From Flavivirga rizhaonensis (lineage in GTDB: Bacteria; Bacteroidota; Bacteroidia; Flavobacteriales; Flavobacteriaceae): a stretch of 64,000 nt of DNA. Positions 29,390 through 39,391 of the stretch are shown piece after piece. The notes under the pieces were generated by a model. That model did no database searches. It had not been told where the DNA came from and saw only the letters and a list, made by a program, of their open reading frames with translations. The position numbers and the translations under genes were made by a program. Every line of letters starts with the position of its first letter. Position 1 is the first letter of the stretch. Where the stretch lies: assembly GCF_004791695.1 (NCBI RefSeq), contig NZ_SRSO01000003.1:62001-126000 (forward strand), read 5' to 3'.

Positions 29390-29481
29390 ACCAATCAGAA
29401 TATTTGTGCATTAAGCTCAACAGAAAATAATAATCCCATATGGTATTAACTTAAATTGTATTTTTTTTACATTCTTCATAG
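29390..29481 (-). pseudogene. 5' remnant of a GH141-like T9SS gene
   Basis: The plus-strand sequence from about 29390 to the CAT at 29478 matches the first 90 or so bases of paralogue A (about 19800-19887). The match includes TTTGTGCATT, AACTTAAATTGTATTTTTTT and ACATTCTTCAT, which is the start codon and the first codons MKNVKKIQ. The frame is lost within a few codons and nothing of the beta-helix remains. A promoter-like block stands directly upstream. Confidence 0.65.
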
Positions 29482-29507
29482 ATTTTTTAATTTTGAATAT
29501 ATATAAG

Positions 29508-29576
29508 TCTCAAAATTAGTTATTATTCTTTTTTTTTATGTAGACATATCTTTCTCAATAGGAAACCAAATTGTTC
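29508..29576 (-). promoter_or_regulatory. Putative promoter block (copy 2)
   Basis: TAATTTTG on the minus strand (29511-29518) again fits TAnnTTTG. The block matches 21381-21450, but the inverted repeat is broken here (AGACA-TATC-TTTCT). It now points at the dead GH141 5' remnant and, further on, at the 1159-residue gene about 340 bp downstream. Bases 29577-29862 hold no gene; the small frame at 29640-29831 is not credible. Confidence 0.4.
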
Positions 29577-29862
29577 GAAATTGGCTGTTCATCGTTTATT
29601 TTAATATTTTATGTGGATCATCTTAATATTTATATATACTTAAATAATAATTCCTTTATTTCTTATTAACAGCATTAAACTGGTAAACAATCTTGCTTTG
29701 CTTATTAAAAAATGATTTACTTCTCTGTGATGTGATAGGATTATGCGTGAAATTTGAGTACCATAAATTATGGTAATAAACCGAATGTAGAAATAATTGA
29801 TTTTAGTATCCTTTAAAAATTTAATTGACACGTATGAGAATACTTTAATACAAATAATATGT

Positions 29863-30981
29863 TTATTCTATTTGATTTTCCATTCGTTCTTTTAATTCTT
29901 TTAATGGCGTTATCCATTTTTCAGGAATCTGGCCTGACCTATCTGGTGGAACATTTAATAAGAAATTTACCCTATTATCCAGACAAGCTTGAAATTTAGA
30001 CACCAACTCATCCATCGGTTTTACTTTATCATCATCTTCCCAAAACCATTCATTTCCTATGGGCATATTGGATTCTGCTGGGACATAATACTCTTGTCCA
30101 GAGATATTTAATATCGAAGTGTATTTTTCTTCTGGTGAAAACCGCTCTAATGTCAGCACATCGGTAGGCCAAGCTTTATGCTCTAAAAACACTAATTTAT
30201 TCCCTGTTTTCTTTTTACCATGATTCATTATCACTAACATATCCGGATATTTTTCCGATATGTGGTCGTAAATAAATTTTCGATAACCATCGCCTAATAT
30301 GATAGGGATATCAATCCAAAACTGAGTTAATGGGCTATATTTTTCTAATAACTCATCTATTTGAGCGGTCATGAAATTTTGATACAAATGCGTTGTAAAA
30401 GGAGCTCCCTCTGCTGGGTTTGCCTCTGTTGGAATTACTAAAGCGCCGTTATAATTTTCACTTTTATCTGGTGTAAGGCTTCCAAATGTATGGTGATTAT
30501 CCCAAGCACAATAATAAATACCAGGAGCTATTCCCTGTTTTCTACATGCTTTCACAAATTCGCCAACCACATCTGTTGTATCCTCATTATTACTAACATC
30601 GTAACCCGTATATTTAGAAGGCCAAAGACAATGCCCTGCTACATGTTTAGCCGTTAATACCGCATAATTCATCCCTGCTTCTTTTGCTACTTTTACCCAT
30701 TGACCAACATCAAGATTTGTTGGATTATAAGCATTTATAGGGGCTTTACCATCTGGTAACTCTTCACCTAAAAAAGTGCTCATCCCATAATGAATAAACA
30801 TGCCATACTTTAAATCTTGCCACTGTTCTAATTTTTTTTTAGACAGGCGTTGGTTAAGTTGATTAATTGAGACGTCTTTAATATCAGCGATATTTTTTTC
30901 TTTGCATTGTATCGTCATACTTAAAAATAAACAACCGACCACTGCTTTTACAATCCAAGAAATTATTTTGTTAGTTCTCAT
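29863..30981 (-). CDS. GH29 alpha-L-fucosidase (copy 2, short form)
   Basis: A 372-residue GH29 barrel with almost no C-terminal sandwich, shorter than its neighbours. The N-terminus is a signal ending in MTIQCKEK; C26 may be lipidated, though TIQC is a weak lipobox. The barrel begins LKYGMFIHYGMSTF. The usual HHDG is replaced by HVAG in TAKHVAGHCLW (113-119). The likely nucleophile is D224 in FWIDIPI. It fits the GH29-B-like group, which favours alpha-1,3/1,4-linked fucose, but this is tentative. It lies 57 bp downstream of GH141-like D. The pseudogene at 21681-22155 is its decayed copy. Confidence 0.85.
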   Translation of the reverse strand: MRTNKIISWIVKAVVGCLFLSMTIQCKEKNIADIKDVSINQLNQRLSKKKLEQWQDLKYGMFIHYGMSTFLGEELPDGKAPINAYNPTNLDVGQWVKVAKEAGMNYAVLTAKHVAGHCLWPSKYTGYDVSNNEDTTDVVGEFVKACRKQGIAPGIYYCAWDNHHTFGSLTPDKSENYNGALVIPTEANPAEGAPFTTHLYQNFMTAQIDELLEKYSPLTQFWIDIPIILGDGYRKFIYDHISEKYPDMLVIMNHGKKKTGNKLVFLEHKAWPTDVLTLERFSPEEKYTSILNISGQEYYVPAESNMPIGNEWFWEDDDKVKPMDELVSKFQACLDNRVNFLLNVPPDRSGQIPEKWITPLKELKERMENQIE

Positions 30982-31038
30982 TTCTTTTTCTATTTATTAT
31001 ACGTTTTATTTAGAATCGAGCTAATAATCCAAATTATT

Positions 31039-33390
31039 TTAATTTTCAACTTTTAACCAAGGACCTGCTTCAATAACCTTAGACGTATTAATACGTTTTT
31101 TGGTTCCTGGATGACTACTGGAAATATCCTTGAAAAATTCTTTTAAAGCTTTTCGATATGCTTCTTTTTCCGGCATTTGCTTTCTATATTCATCCAATTG
31201 TAATCCCATTTTATCAAATGGAATTTTGGGAAAATTTGTTCCATCCTTAAACATGAAATCCATGTTTTCATAATTAACAAAATCATTCTTGGATAGCAAT
31301 TCATTGTCTTTAACACTAGATCTCGCTACCACCTCAGGCTCTACTCTAGAGTCTATTATTCTATCTATAGATTTTTTATTATTGTAATAAAAGTTGCTTT
31401 CTATTTTAATATGGGTGGGCCATAAACGTCCATAAATACTACTGTCACTTAAAATAGTGTTCATAAGTGGGTACTTATCTTTCCATGGCGATTTGGACCA
31501 ACCATTAATGCCTGTATATTTTTCTACTCTTCCAATATAATCTTCTTTTGTTCCACGCCGATGGTGGTTTAAATCTTTTTGGATTTCTTTTTCGATTTTA
31601 TACATTTTTTCTCCTAGACTTCGTACATAATAAGCACCTCTATCACCTTCTAAGAATACATTTTCTTTTAGCGTATGCCCTGAACCACCAAACATAAAAA
31701 TGCCTTTTGAAGCAGATTTATAAAAAATATTTCCTATACAGGTTGCTCCCGATTGCCCATCATCTAAATGTAAACCTGCTCGTTCTACTTTTCCTGGCAC
31801 ATGCATTAAATGATGGAAAAAATTATATTTATAACTATTCCCATAGCCTCCCAAATCTGCACCTGAATATATGGCACCTCCATCACCTTCATCATACCCT
31901 ATATTAAAAAGCTCATTAAACTCCACTATCTGATCATTTCCATAAACAATCATAGCCTGTCCTAAGGAATTGTGTATCAAATTATGCCTGAAACTATTCC
32001 CTACACCTTTCATAACAATATTCACCTTTTCATGTTCAAAATTCTTTTGATAAATATGGCAGTTCTCTACTGTATTGTTTCCAGCAGTTATTTCATTAGG
32101 TGAGCGTATTCCTCCATCCAATTTTACATGCACATCTAAATCGATAAGATCACATCCTTTTACTGCATTATTAGTTCCTAATACTTCTAAACCTGTAGCT
32201 ATAGAGTTGGTGATTTTTGATGAAGCCACTAGGTTATGGTCTCCACCAATTTTGTAGACGCTACCACTTCCTACATTCTTTACAGATAGTCCTACCACTT
32301 CAACATAACTAGTTTCATCCAAGGCTAAAAAGCCATCTGCTACAGATAATGCAATTTGTGTTTTCTCTGTCATTGGTTTTGGTGGATAAACAAACAACCT
32401 ATTGGTTAACGGATCGAAGTGCCATTCTCCAGGTTGATCTAATTCGCATAACAAACCAAAAACACGAAAAGACTTATCGGTTTTTCGCCACGCCCAACCA
32501 TAACCCAATGCACGAGTTAGGTGCACAGATTTCGTTTCTGCACTAGCAGCATAAATAGGCTGAGAACTTAGTAACCAATTGGCTTCGATATAACCTGTAA
32601 GTTGGTTTCTTGTATTATTTCTATTTATTTCTTCTTGCCATTGTAACCATGAACCAGCCATGTCATCTACTTTATCTGAAATATTAACCTGTGCTCCTCG
32701 GGGTTCTTTCAGACTGCCTTTCCACCCCCTTGGCTTTCCTGGTTCTAAATAAGGCACATGACCCGCACGAATTCCATGTGCCTCTTTGCCCACTGGAATT
32801 GCTGGAGGAGACACTTCATCTACGACTACTTCCATTTTAAAACTAGCATAGCCTTCATTAGGAAAAGCTGAAGGCAAAAATTCTTCGCCGTCATAGCTTA
32901 AGTTTAACATAAGGCTTTCGTTAAATCTTTCAACCATCTCCGTACTAGTAATAGTCGCCACTTTAATTTTATCTACTGCAGAACTAGCTAGTCTTGCTTT
33001 TTCTTCAGGGTTTTCAACATACCCAAAGCTTTCGGGAGCTATCAACATACTTCCATCAAAAAGTGCATGGGCACCTTCTTCTACATGAATTTTAATAGGT
33101 TGGTCTGGGGTTCCCTTAAATTCTGGCCCTAATATGATTTTTTTGTTAAATCGATATATACCTCCCATAACAGTAATTTTTAATCCGTTTTTAGGAAGTC
33201 CTTCTTCTTTTAACAGTTTCGATGCTTTTTTTATAGCTGCTTCAAATGACATTGGGTCTGATTTTGAACCAGAATTATTTACGCCTCCTTTGGGAGAAAC
33301 ATAAATTTCGAAAGTATTACAGCTAGTAAAAAGCAAGAACAAGGCTAACAGAAAGTAAATGTTATTAAACGTCTTCATTTTACATACCAT
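31039..33390 (-). CDS. GH141-like beta-helix lipoprotein (paralogue D)
   Basis: A 783-residue protein. The second Met (MKTFNN, start at 33378) gives a standard signal and is the more likely start, because MVCK precedes it. The lipobox LFTSC is followed by EIYVSPKGGVNNSG, opening a right-handed beta-helix. LDQPGEWHFD is present near 330-340. The active-site region reads YDEGDGGAIYSGA near 499 and LHLDDGQSG near 539, so it is of the GDGGA type, as in paralogue A. There is no T9SS domain; the lipid anchor would tether it to the membrane. The 312-bp gap upstream contains a CATAGC-AAT-GCTATG hairpin (33609-33623) and no gene. Confidence 0.8.
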   Translation of the reverse strand: MVCKMKTFNNIYFLLALFLLFTSCNTFEIYVSPKGGVNNSGSKSDPMSFEAAIKKASKLLKEEGLPKNGLKITVMGGIYRFNKKIILGPEFKGTPDQPIKIHVEEGAHALFDGSMLIAPESFGYVENPEEKARLASSAVDKIKVATITSTEMVERFNESLMLNLSYDGEEFLPSAFPNEGYASFKMEVVVDEVSPPAIPVGKEAHGIRAGHVPYLEPGKPRGWKGSLKEPRGAQVNISDKVDDMAGSWLQWQEEINRNNTRNQLTGYIEANWLLSSQPIYAASAETKSVHLTRALGYGWAWRKTDKSFRVFGLLCELDQPGEWHFDPLTNRLFVYPPKPMTEKTQIALSVADGFLALDETSYVEVVGLSVKNVGSGSVYKIGGDHNLVASSKITNSIATGLEVLGTNNAVKGCDLIDLDVHVKLDGGIRSPNEITAGNNTVENCHIYQKNFEHEKVNIVMKGVGNSFRHNLIHNSLGQAMIVYGNDQIVEFNELFNIGYDEGDGGAIYSGADLGGYGNSYKYNFFHHLMHVPGKVERAGLHLDDGQSGATCIGNIFYKSASKGIFMFGGSGHTLKENVFLEGDRGAYYVRSLGEKMYKIEKEIQKDLNHHRRGTKEDYIGRVEKYTGINGWSKSPWKDKYPLMNTILSDSSIYGRLWPTHIKIESNFYYNNKKSIDRIIDSRVEPEVVARSSVKDNELLSKNDFVNYENMDFMFKDGTNFPKIPFDKMGLQLDEYRKQMPEKEAYRKALKEFFKDISSSHPGTKKRINTSKVIEAGPWLKVEN

Positions 33391-33702
33391 TAATTTTCTT
33401 TTCTATAATCGTTGCCTACCTCTAGTAGCGTGATACTAAAATTTGGACTAGAAAATCTAGATTGACAACAATATTATTTATTATTTTTAGATTCCAATCT
33501 GTATTGTTATCTGCAATTCTGTACTTTAACTATTTAATCCTCATATGCACTAGAATTTCAAAATAAAGGTTGGAAATGCAATAAAATCTAGTATTCACTT
33601 AATTTCAGCATAGCAATGCTATGGTTAAATTAAAAATACAGCAAGCGATAATTTTGCAATAGTTTTAATCTACAATAGGTTTTCTCAGAATATATGTTTA
33701 AT

Positions 33703-35214
33703 TTATTTTCCTTTTACAATCACTTCAGCAATCCTTAAAAAACCTTCTTTTTGCTTTTTAATTTTCACATATTGCCCTTTTATTCCATCCATTGTTATCG
33801 TAATTGATGGATCTGGATACTCTTTTATATTTTTTGACCAAACCTCCTTTTCATTCTTATCCAAAATAGAAACGGTAAAATTGGTCATTAAAGACTTACT
33901 TGCCTCATCAGTTGCATTATAAATACTAATTTCTTTAATCTTATGTGATTTTTGTAAATCTACCATCCACCATGGATTCACTTGTTGTTTAGTACCAGAT
34001 GTTTGTTCCATCTCCCAAATTCCTTCTGTTACACCATCAACAGCAATATCTGCTCGCGGATACGCTCTTTTATCATTTATATATGGATGTGTAGTAGATT
34101 GCCAACAAGGTTTTAGAAACGCCAAATTATCAGTAACATCATAATTAAAACCCCAGTTAGCGCCAGATTCTTTTAAAGGTTCTGGTTTTTTCCATTTAGC
34201 TGCAGTTTTCTTTAATCTAGAAATAACATCCTCATCTATTCGACCTTGAGGATTTGGAGATAAATTCAATATATAAACGGAATTATGGGAGTTATAACTA
34301 TCTAATTGCTTTAAGAGATAGTCAACACTTTTCGAAACCTGAAAGCCGTTATTATCATCCCACCACCATCCGCGCTGGATAAAATCTGAAGCTGCAGTAG
34401 GTCTCATATAATCTTTTGGGTACGGATAGGCTCTACCAGCAGCATCTGCAAAAGGCACTTCTGAATGTGCTAAATTTGATTCATATGTATGACTAATAAT
34501 CAAACAATTAGGCTGAATGGATTTTACCAATTCATAAATTTCTCCATAAGGCATATCGTCAAAATCAGGATTGGTAGGCCAAGTAGACCAACCATCAAAA
34601 TTGATATAATCTATAGGACCGTAGTTAGTAAGTAACTCTCTTATTTGGTTTTTGGTAAATTCTATTTCTGCTCTTGAAGTACTTCCATTTTCCACTTCGT
34701 GGTGGTAGTCCAGTATAGAATAATATAGTCCAACTTTTAGCCCTGCTTTTCTAAAAGAATCAACAAATGCCCTAACAACATCGGTTTTTACATTGGACGA
34801 TGCCACATCATAATCAGTATATTCACTGTCCCAAAGACAAAAACCACCATGGTGCTTAGTCGTTAACCAGCCTCCTTCCATTCTAGCATCTTTGCAAACT
34901 TGCGCCCACTGGTCTGTATCTAAACCTGTTGGAGCCCACATTGTTGCAGGTTCTGTACCTCTTGAGCGTCCAATTTTTTCCTCAGAATTTAGATTTTTGA
35001 AAGTAGCCATATTATAGTGAAAATAAGCTTGATATCTAGTATTCACAAAATCCAATTGAAGCTGTGTTAAAGGTATAATATAGGGGTTCTTTTTGATTGT
35101 TAGACCTTTATGATTTTGTTCATTTTCTTGCGCTTTTACATCCTTTGAAATAAAAAGCATAACCGCAAAAGAAGCGACTAAGGCATAATATTTTACTATT
35201 CGATTTTTATTCAT
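33703..35214 (-). CDS. GH29 alpha-L-fucosidase with C-terminal discoidin-like (F5/8 type C) domain (copy 3)
   Basis: A 503-residue secreted protein with a type I signal (SKDVKAQ, about 1-29). The GH29 catalytic domain covers about 45-345, with HHGG at 121-124 in place of HHDG and nucleophile D207 in YINFDGWS. Residues about 365-503 form a beta-sandwich with AVDGVTEG, NPWWMVDLQKSHKIKEISIYN and GQYVKIKKQ. This is a galactose-binding-like/F5/8 type C fold, similar to CBM32 or CBM47, some of which bind fucose. It lies 68 bp downstream of another GH29 gene. Confidence 0.9.
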   Translation of the reverse strand: MNKNRIVKYYALVASFAVMLFISKDVKAQENEQNHKGLTIKKNPYIIPLTQLQLDFVNTRYQAYFHYNMATFKNLNSEEKIGRSRGTEPATMWAPTGLDTDQWAQVCKDARMEGGWLTTKHHGGFCLWDSEYTDYDVASSNVKTDVVRAFVDSFRKAGLKVGLYYSILDYHHEVENGSTSRAEIEFTKNQIRELLTNYGPIDYINFDGWSTWPTNPDFDDMPYGEIYELVKSIQPNCLIISHTYESNLAHSEVPFADAAGRAYPYPKDYMRPTAASDFIQRGWWWDDNNGFQVSKSVDYLLKQLDSYNSHNSVYILNLSPNPQGRIDEDVISRLKKTAAKWKKPEPLKESGANWGFNYDVTDNLAFLKPCWQSTTHPYINDKRAYPRADIAVDGVTEGIWEMEQTSGTKQQVNPWWMVDLQKSHKIKEISIYNATDEASKSLMTNFTVSILDKNEKEVWSKNIKEYPDPSITITMDGIKGQYVKIKKQKEGFLRIAEVIVKGK

Positions 35215-35282
35215 AATATTTATTATAATGTCTTACTATTATTTGTAACTATTAATTATGTAAGTTTTAGTAATTATTTTAG

Positions 35283-36749
35283 TTAGTGTTTCACACCTGA
35301 CATTTTAAATGTCCATGCATTTTCACATGGTACTTCAGATGGACTTAATGTTGGAACATCTATAATGACATTCGCCCCTTGCTGTTTCCAATTTAAAGCT
35401 CTATCGTCGTAGCCCAACAACTCCACTTTTGCTCCTGATTTTAATGTTACATTCTTTACAACCAATTGATCCTTTGGAAATACAGGGCAAATTGCATAAA
35501 GGGTTGTTCCTTTTTTAGTAAAAAAAGCTTCTTTAGTTGCAAAACCAGGTTCAGGTTTAACAGTTAATCTCATAATATCATATTTCACCTTGTATCTGCC
35601 TCGCTCTGCGTCTGCAACTTTACCTTTGGTCCACTGACATGTTTCTTTATGAAGTGTTGTTCCATAAATAGCTTCTCCATTTATTGCTAACCAATCTCCC
35701 ATTTCTATTAAACGTTCTTGCATAATAACAGGAATACGACCATCTGCAGTTGGGCCTATATCTAAAAGAAAATTACCACCTCTACTTACTATATCTATAA
35801 GCATGTATAAAAGTTCTTGAGTTGAGTTATAATCTTCAATATTTTCTGTTTTACTGTATCCAAAAGAGTGTGCCATACCTCTATTTTCTTCCCATGGCAC
35901 ATCAGCATTAGGCATTCCAGAACCGTATTCTGTAGTATAATACCCCCCGTGTTTGTGACGCGTTTCTTTACCCCACCGATCATTAATTACAACATCTTCC
36001 TTACTGGCCGATTCATTATACAACCACGCAAGCAATTCCGTAGATTTCCATGTGGTATGAGGATAATCCCATTCGCCATCTGTAAAAATGATAGAAGGTG
36101 CATACTTTTCAACGACATCTTTAAATTGTGGAATCATGTGTTTATCTACATATAAATCTACATCTGAGTTATATAATGGATTAAACCATTCGTAAAGCGA
36201 ATAATATATTCCCATTTTTAAATCTGTTTTTCTTACTGCTTCTGTAAGTTCTCCTAATAAATCTCTTCCTGGACCGGAATTAGTCGAACTCCATGGTCTT
36301 CCCCATGATTTATCAGATTCTTTGCTAGGCCAAAGCGTATAACCATCATGATGTTTGGACGTTAATACAACATATTTTGCTCCTGATTTTTGAAAAATAT
36401 CTGCCCATTGATTTGGGTCATACATATTACAATTAAACATAGGTACAAAATCTGGATAAGTGAAGTTTTTACCATATACCCTATTATGAAATTCATTAGT
36501 CTCCCTATACCCTTGTCTTGTTCTTTCGGCATTTACAAGATTCATCCAATACCATTCTGAATATGCGCCAACCTTAGAAAATGCTGGCACAGAATAAGGT
36601 CCCCAATGAATAAAAATTCCAAACTTAGCGTCTGTATACCAAGATGGAATTGGACGACTATCTACAGATTTCCAATTGGCATCATATTTATTTTGTGAAA
36701 CCGTTTTTAATGTCCCTATTAATGCTATGACTATAATTATATGCTTCAT
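35283..36749 (-). CDS. GH29 alpha-L-fucosidase (copy 4)
   Basis: A 488-residue secreted GH29 (signal about 1-18, TVSQNKYD). The barrel has WYTDAKFGIFIHWGPYSVP, HHDG at 133-136 and nucleophile D224 in IIFTDGEWDY. EWYWMNLVNAER and RGGNFLLDIGPTADGRIP are typical of GH29-A, the group with broad aryl-fucoside activity. A C-terminal beta-sandwich follows from about 385. It lies 33 bp downstream of GH3, making one transcript with GH29 copy 3 likely. With its neighbour it gives two different HHxG types side by side. Confidence 0.93.
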   Translation of the reverse strand: MKHIIIVIALIGTLKTVSQNKYDANWKSVDSRPIPSWYTDAKFGIFIHWGPYSVPAFSKVGAYSEWYWMNLVNAERTRQGYRETNEFHNRVYGKNFTYPDFVPMFNCNMYDPNQWADIFQKSGAKYVVLTSKHHDGYTLWPSKESDKSWGRPWSSTNSGPGRDLLGELTEAVRKTDLKMGIYYSLYEWFNPLYNSDVDLYVDKHMIPQFKDVVEKYAPSIIFTDGEWDYPHTTWKSTELLAWLYNESASKEDVVINDRWGKETRHKHGGYYTTEYGSGMPNADVPWEENRGMAHSFGYSKTENIEDYNSTQELLYMLIDIVSRGGNFLLDIGPTADGRIPVIMQERLIEMGDWLAINGEAIYGTTLHKETCQWTKGKVADAERGRYKVKYDIMRLTVKPEPGFATKEAFFTKKGTTLYAICPVFPKDQLVVKNVTLKSGAKVELLGYDDRALNWKQQGANVIIDVPTLSPSEVPCENAWTFKMSGVKH

Positions 36750-36782
36750 GCTATTTTATTCCTAAATATATTTTAAATTAAG

Positions 36783-39236
36783 TTATTTTTTTGTTTTTGA
36801 AATTTTCATACTGGTACTCAAAATCTGTAAATCATCAATAATTAAAGGTGCTGTTAATTTAATATCTTCAGATGAGCTACCAACCATTATTTTAAAAGAT
36901 CCTGACTCTACTACAAATTCCATATTTTCATTATAAAGGGCAAAATCGTATGGTTTTAATGTAAAACTTACTTTTTTAGTTTCATTTGGTTCTAAGCTAA
37001 CCCTCTCGAAACCTCGTAACTGTTTTTCATAAACCGTCACACTAGACACCTCATCAGAAAAATAAAGCTGCACCACTTCATCGCCTTTTACAGCTCCTGT
37101 ATTAGTAATATCTACAGATACCTTTACGTCTCCTTTACCATTATTATTAATTGTCGAACTTACTAACAAATTGGAATATTTAAATGTCGTATAACTAAGT
37201 CCGTACCCAAAAGGATACAGAAAACCGCCCACACGTGTTTTTCCTGAGCCATTTGGTCCTTTTGAAGGCTGATTTGCTTGCGCTCCAGGTTTTGATGGAA
37301 AGTTCATAGGGATTTGTCCCACTGTTTTTGGAAAAGACACAGGCAATTTACCTCCTGGATTGTAATTTCCTACCAACACATCTGCTATAGCAGCACCTCC
37401 AAATTTACCTTGAAACCATCCTTCTACAACTGCTGGCACGTACTTATTAATCCAATTTATTGTTAAAGGACGCCCATTAATTAAAACCACTACTACTGGT
37501 GTTCCAGTATTATATATAGCTTCAACTAATTTTTGTTGATTTCCTGGAAGGTTTAAAGACGTTCTTGACCTAGATTCTCCCACGGTTTCTTCATCATCAC
37601 CAACTACCACAATGGCTAACCCAACTGTTTTTGCAATTTCTACAGCTTTATCAATTTCTTTTTGTTCTGATTCTATTGGTGACATTGGAATAATTTCTGA
37701 ATCTGGCCAGTTTTCATCAAAGAAGTCACAGCCTTTAGTATATTTTATCTCAACATCTTTTGGAAACTTTTCTTTAATCCCCTCATAAACCGAAACGACA
37801 TCTATATTTGATGGTCCGTACCTACTTATAGAGTGATTAATGGCTTTAGCATTTGGACCTGTAATCAACACTGATTTGTATTTATTAAAATCTAAAGGCA
37901 ATGTTTTTTTGTCGTTTTTCAACAAGACAATAGATTCTAAAGAGGCTTGATATGAGATTTTTTGAGACGCTATATTTCCAACGGTCTTATCTGCTTTAGC
38001 AAACTCCTTTCCATAAGGCGTATCAAAAAGGCCTTGCCAAAACTTGACTCTTAAAATATCACGCACACAATCATCAATAATTTCCATACCCAATTTACCC
38101 TCTTTTACTAATTCTCTTACGGGAATAATGTAATCTTCGGGCATCGTAAAATCTGTTCTTATATTCAATCCTGCTTTTACAGATTTTAAAACCGCTTCTT
38201 TATGGTCTTGTGCCACATGATGTTTATCTGAAATGAATTCCACTGCACGGCTATCTGATACCACATATCCTTTAAACCCCCATGATTTACGAAGAATATC
38301 TCTTAAAAAATAGCTTGAAGCTGTTACTGGCATACCGTTATAATCATTATAAGAACTCATAACACCTAAAGCTTCGGCATCTTTAATAGCTCTTTTGAAA
38401 GGATATAGGTATAATGAAAATAATTCTCTTTTAGTAATGTGTGCATCTGTTCTGGCATCTCCATCACGCCCCCCTTTTGGAGCACTATAAATAGCAAAAT
38501 GTTTTGGAGTAGACACAACCTGCTCCTCTTGTATAGATTTAACCATACTATAACCAAGTTCTCCTGTTAAATAGGGATCTTCACTATAACATTCAACTGT
38601 TCTTCCCCACCTTGGGTCTCTCGCTATATCAAGAATAGGGGCATATACATTGGTATACCCTAATAGTCTAGCTTCTTTTCCTGTGATATGACCAATTTGA
38701 CTCACTAGATTTTTATTCCAAGTGGATCCTACTCCTATTTGAGATGGAAAACTAGTTGCTTTTTCATGACATAATCCTCGTATACCTTCATTTGTAAAAT
38801 CGACAGGAATACCTAAACGTGTTTTTTCTATAAAAAATCGTTGTATTTCATTTAATGCTTTAATATGGTTAGAAGGCGGCCATGCCTTATCTGTTTCCGA
38901 GTCTGGGTGATATGCTAAATTATTAAGTTGCTCATCTATATTACCAATACCGTCTTTCCAAATTTCATTTTTCCAATCTTTAGTAGGTAATTCATCTTTT
39001 AAAACCCGACCAAAACCATAAAGCGTTGCCATTTGACAGCTTTTCTCTTCTAATGTCATTATGGATAATAAATCTTCTATTCGTTTTTCTACAGGCTCCT
39101 TAACATCCTCATAAGGTTCCTTACTTCCATTCTTGTTGAAATCTATCCAATCCTTGTGATAAATTTTCTTATTTACTTGTCCAGATATTAGAACTGGTAA
39201 TAAAAGACAACTTAAATAGATTAATCGTTTTAGCAT
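36783..39236 (-). CDS. GH3 beta-glycosidase (beta-glucosidase / beta-xylosidase type)
   Basis: An 817-residue secreted three-domain GH3 with a type I signal (PVLISGQ, about 1-20). The N-terminal barrel has DPRWGRTVECYSEDPYLTG near 207-224, KHF near 245-247 and nucleophile D328 in YVVSDSRAV. The usual SDW is SDS here. The alpha/beta sandwich follows (VVVGDDEETVGESRSR), then a FN3-like C-terminal domain beginning near TFKYSNLLV. Retaining beta-glucosidase or beta-xylosidase activity is expected. An insertion near residue 75-110 (GRVLKDELPTKDW) is typical of one Bacteroidota subgroup. The gene lies between sulfatase C (155 bp) and GH29 (33 bp). Confidence 0.93.
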   Translation of the reverse strand: MLKRLIYLSCLLLPVLISGQVNKKIYHKDWIDFNKNGSKEPYEDVKEPVEKRIEDLLSIMTLEEKSCQMATLYGFGRVLKDELPTKDWKNEIWKDGIGNIDEQLNNLAYHPDSETDKAWPPSNHIKALNEIQRFFIEKTRLGIPVDFTNEGIRGLCHEKATSFPSQIGVGSTWNKNLVSQIGHITGKEARLLGYTNVYAPILDIARDPRWGRTVECYSEDPYLTGELGYSMVKSIQEEQVVSTPKHFAIYSAPKGGRDGDARTDAHITKRELFSLYLYPFKRAIKDAEALGVMSSYNDYNGMPVTASSYFLRDILRKSWGFKGYVVSDSRAVEFISDKHHVAQDHKEAVLKSVKAGLNIRTDFTMPEDYIIPVRELVKEGKLGMEIIDDCVRDILRVKFWQGLFDTPYGKEFAKADKTVGNIASQKISYQASLESIVLLKNDKKTLPLDFNKYKSVLITGPNAKAINHSISRYGPSNIDVVSVYEGIKEKFPKDVEIKYTKGCDFFDENWPDSEIIPMSPIESEQKEIDKAVEIAKTVGLAIVVVGDDEETVGESRSRTSLNLPGNQQKLVEAIYNTGTPVVVVLINGRPLTINWINKYVPAVVEGWFQGKFGGAAIADVLVGNYNPGGKLPVSFPKTVGQIPMNFPSKPGAQANQPSKGPNGSGKTRVGGFLYPFGYGLSYTTFKYSNLLVSSTINNNGKGDVKVSVDITNTGAVKGDEVVQLYFSDEVSSVTVYEKQLRGFERVSLEPNETKKVSFTLKPYDFALYNENMEFVVESGSFKIMVGSSSEDIKLTAPLIIDDLQILSTSMKISKTKK

Positions 39237-39391
39237 TTTTATAATCTTTATTTTTTATTTTACCTCAAGTATATTCATCCGAACTAAAAATAATATCGAA
39301 CTCATGTTATTTAGTTATAATATAGGGGTAACCAAATATTGAATAACTTGTGCTTTCTGTGTTTTAATAATTTAGGGCTAAAAACCAAAAA

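Noticed and set aside
29640..29831. 63-codon minus-strand frame after GH29 copy 2
   Set aside because: No motif; lies in a region made of duplication remnants and AT-rich spacer.
33609..33623. CATAGC-AAT-GCTATG hairpin as a terminator after GH29 copy 3
   Set aside because: Short stem and no T-run on either strand; noted under the neighbouring gene but not called as a terminator.
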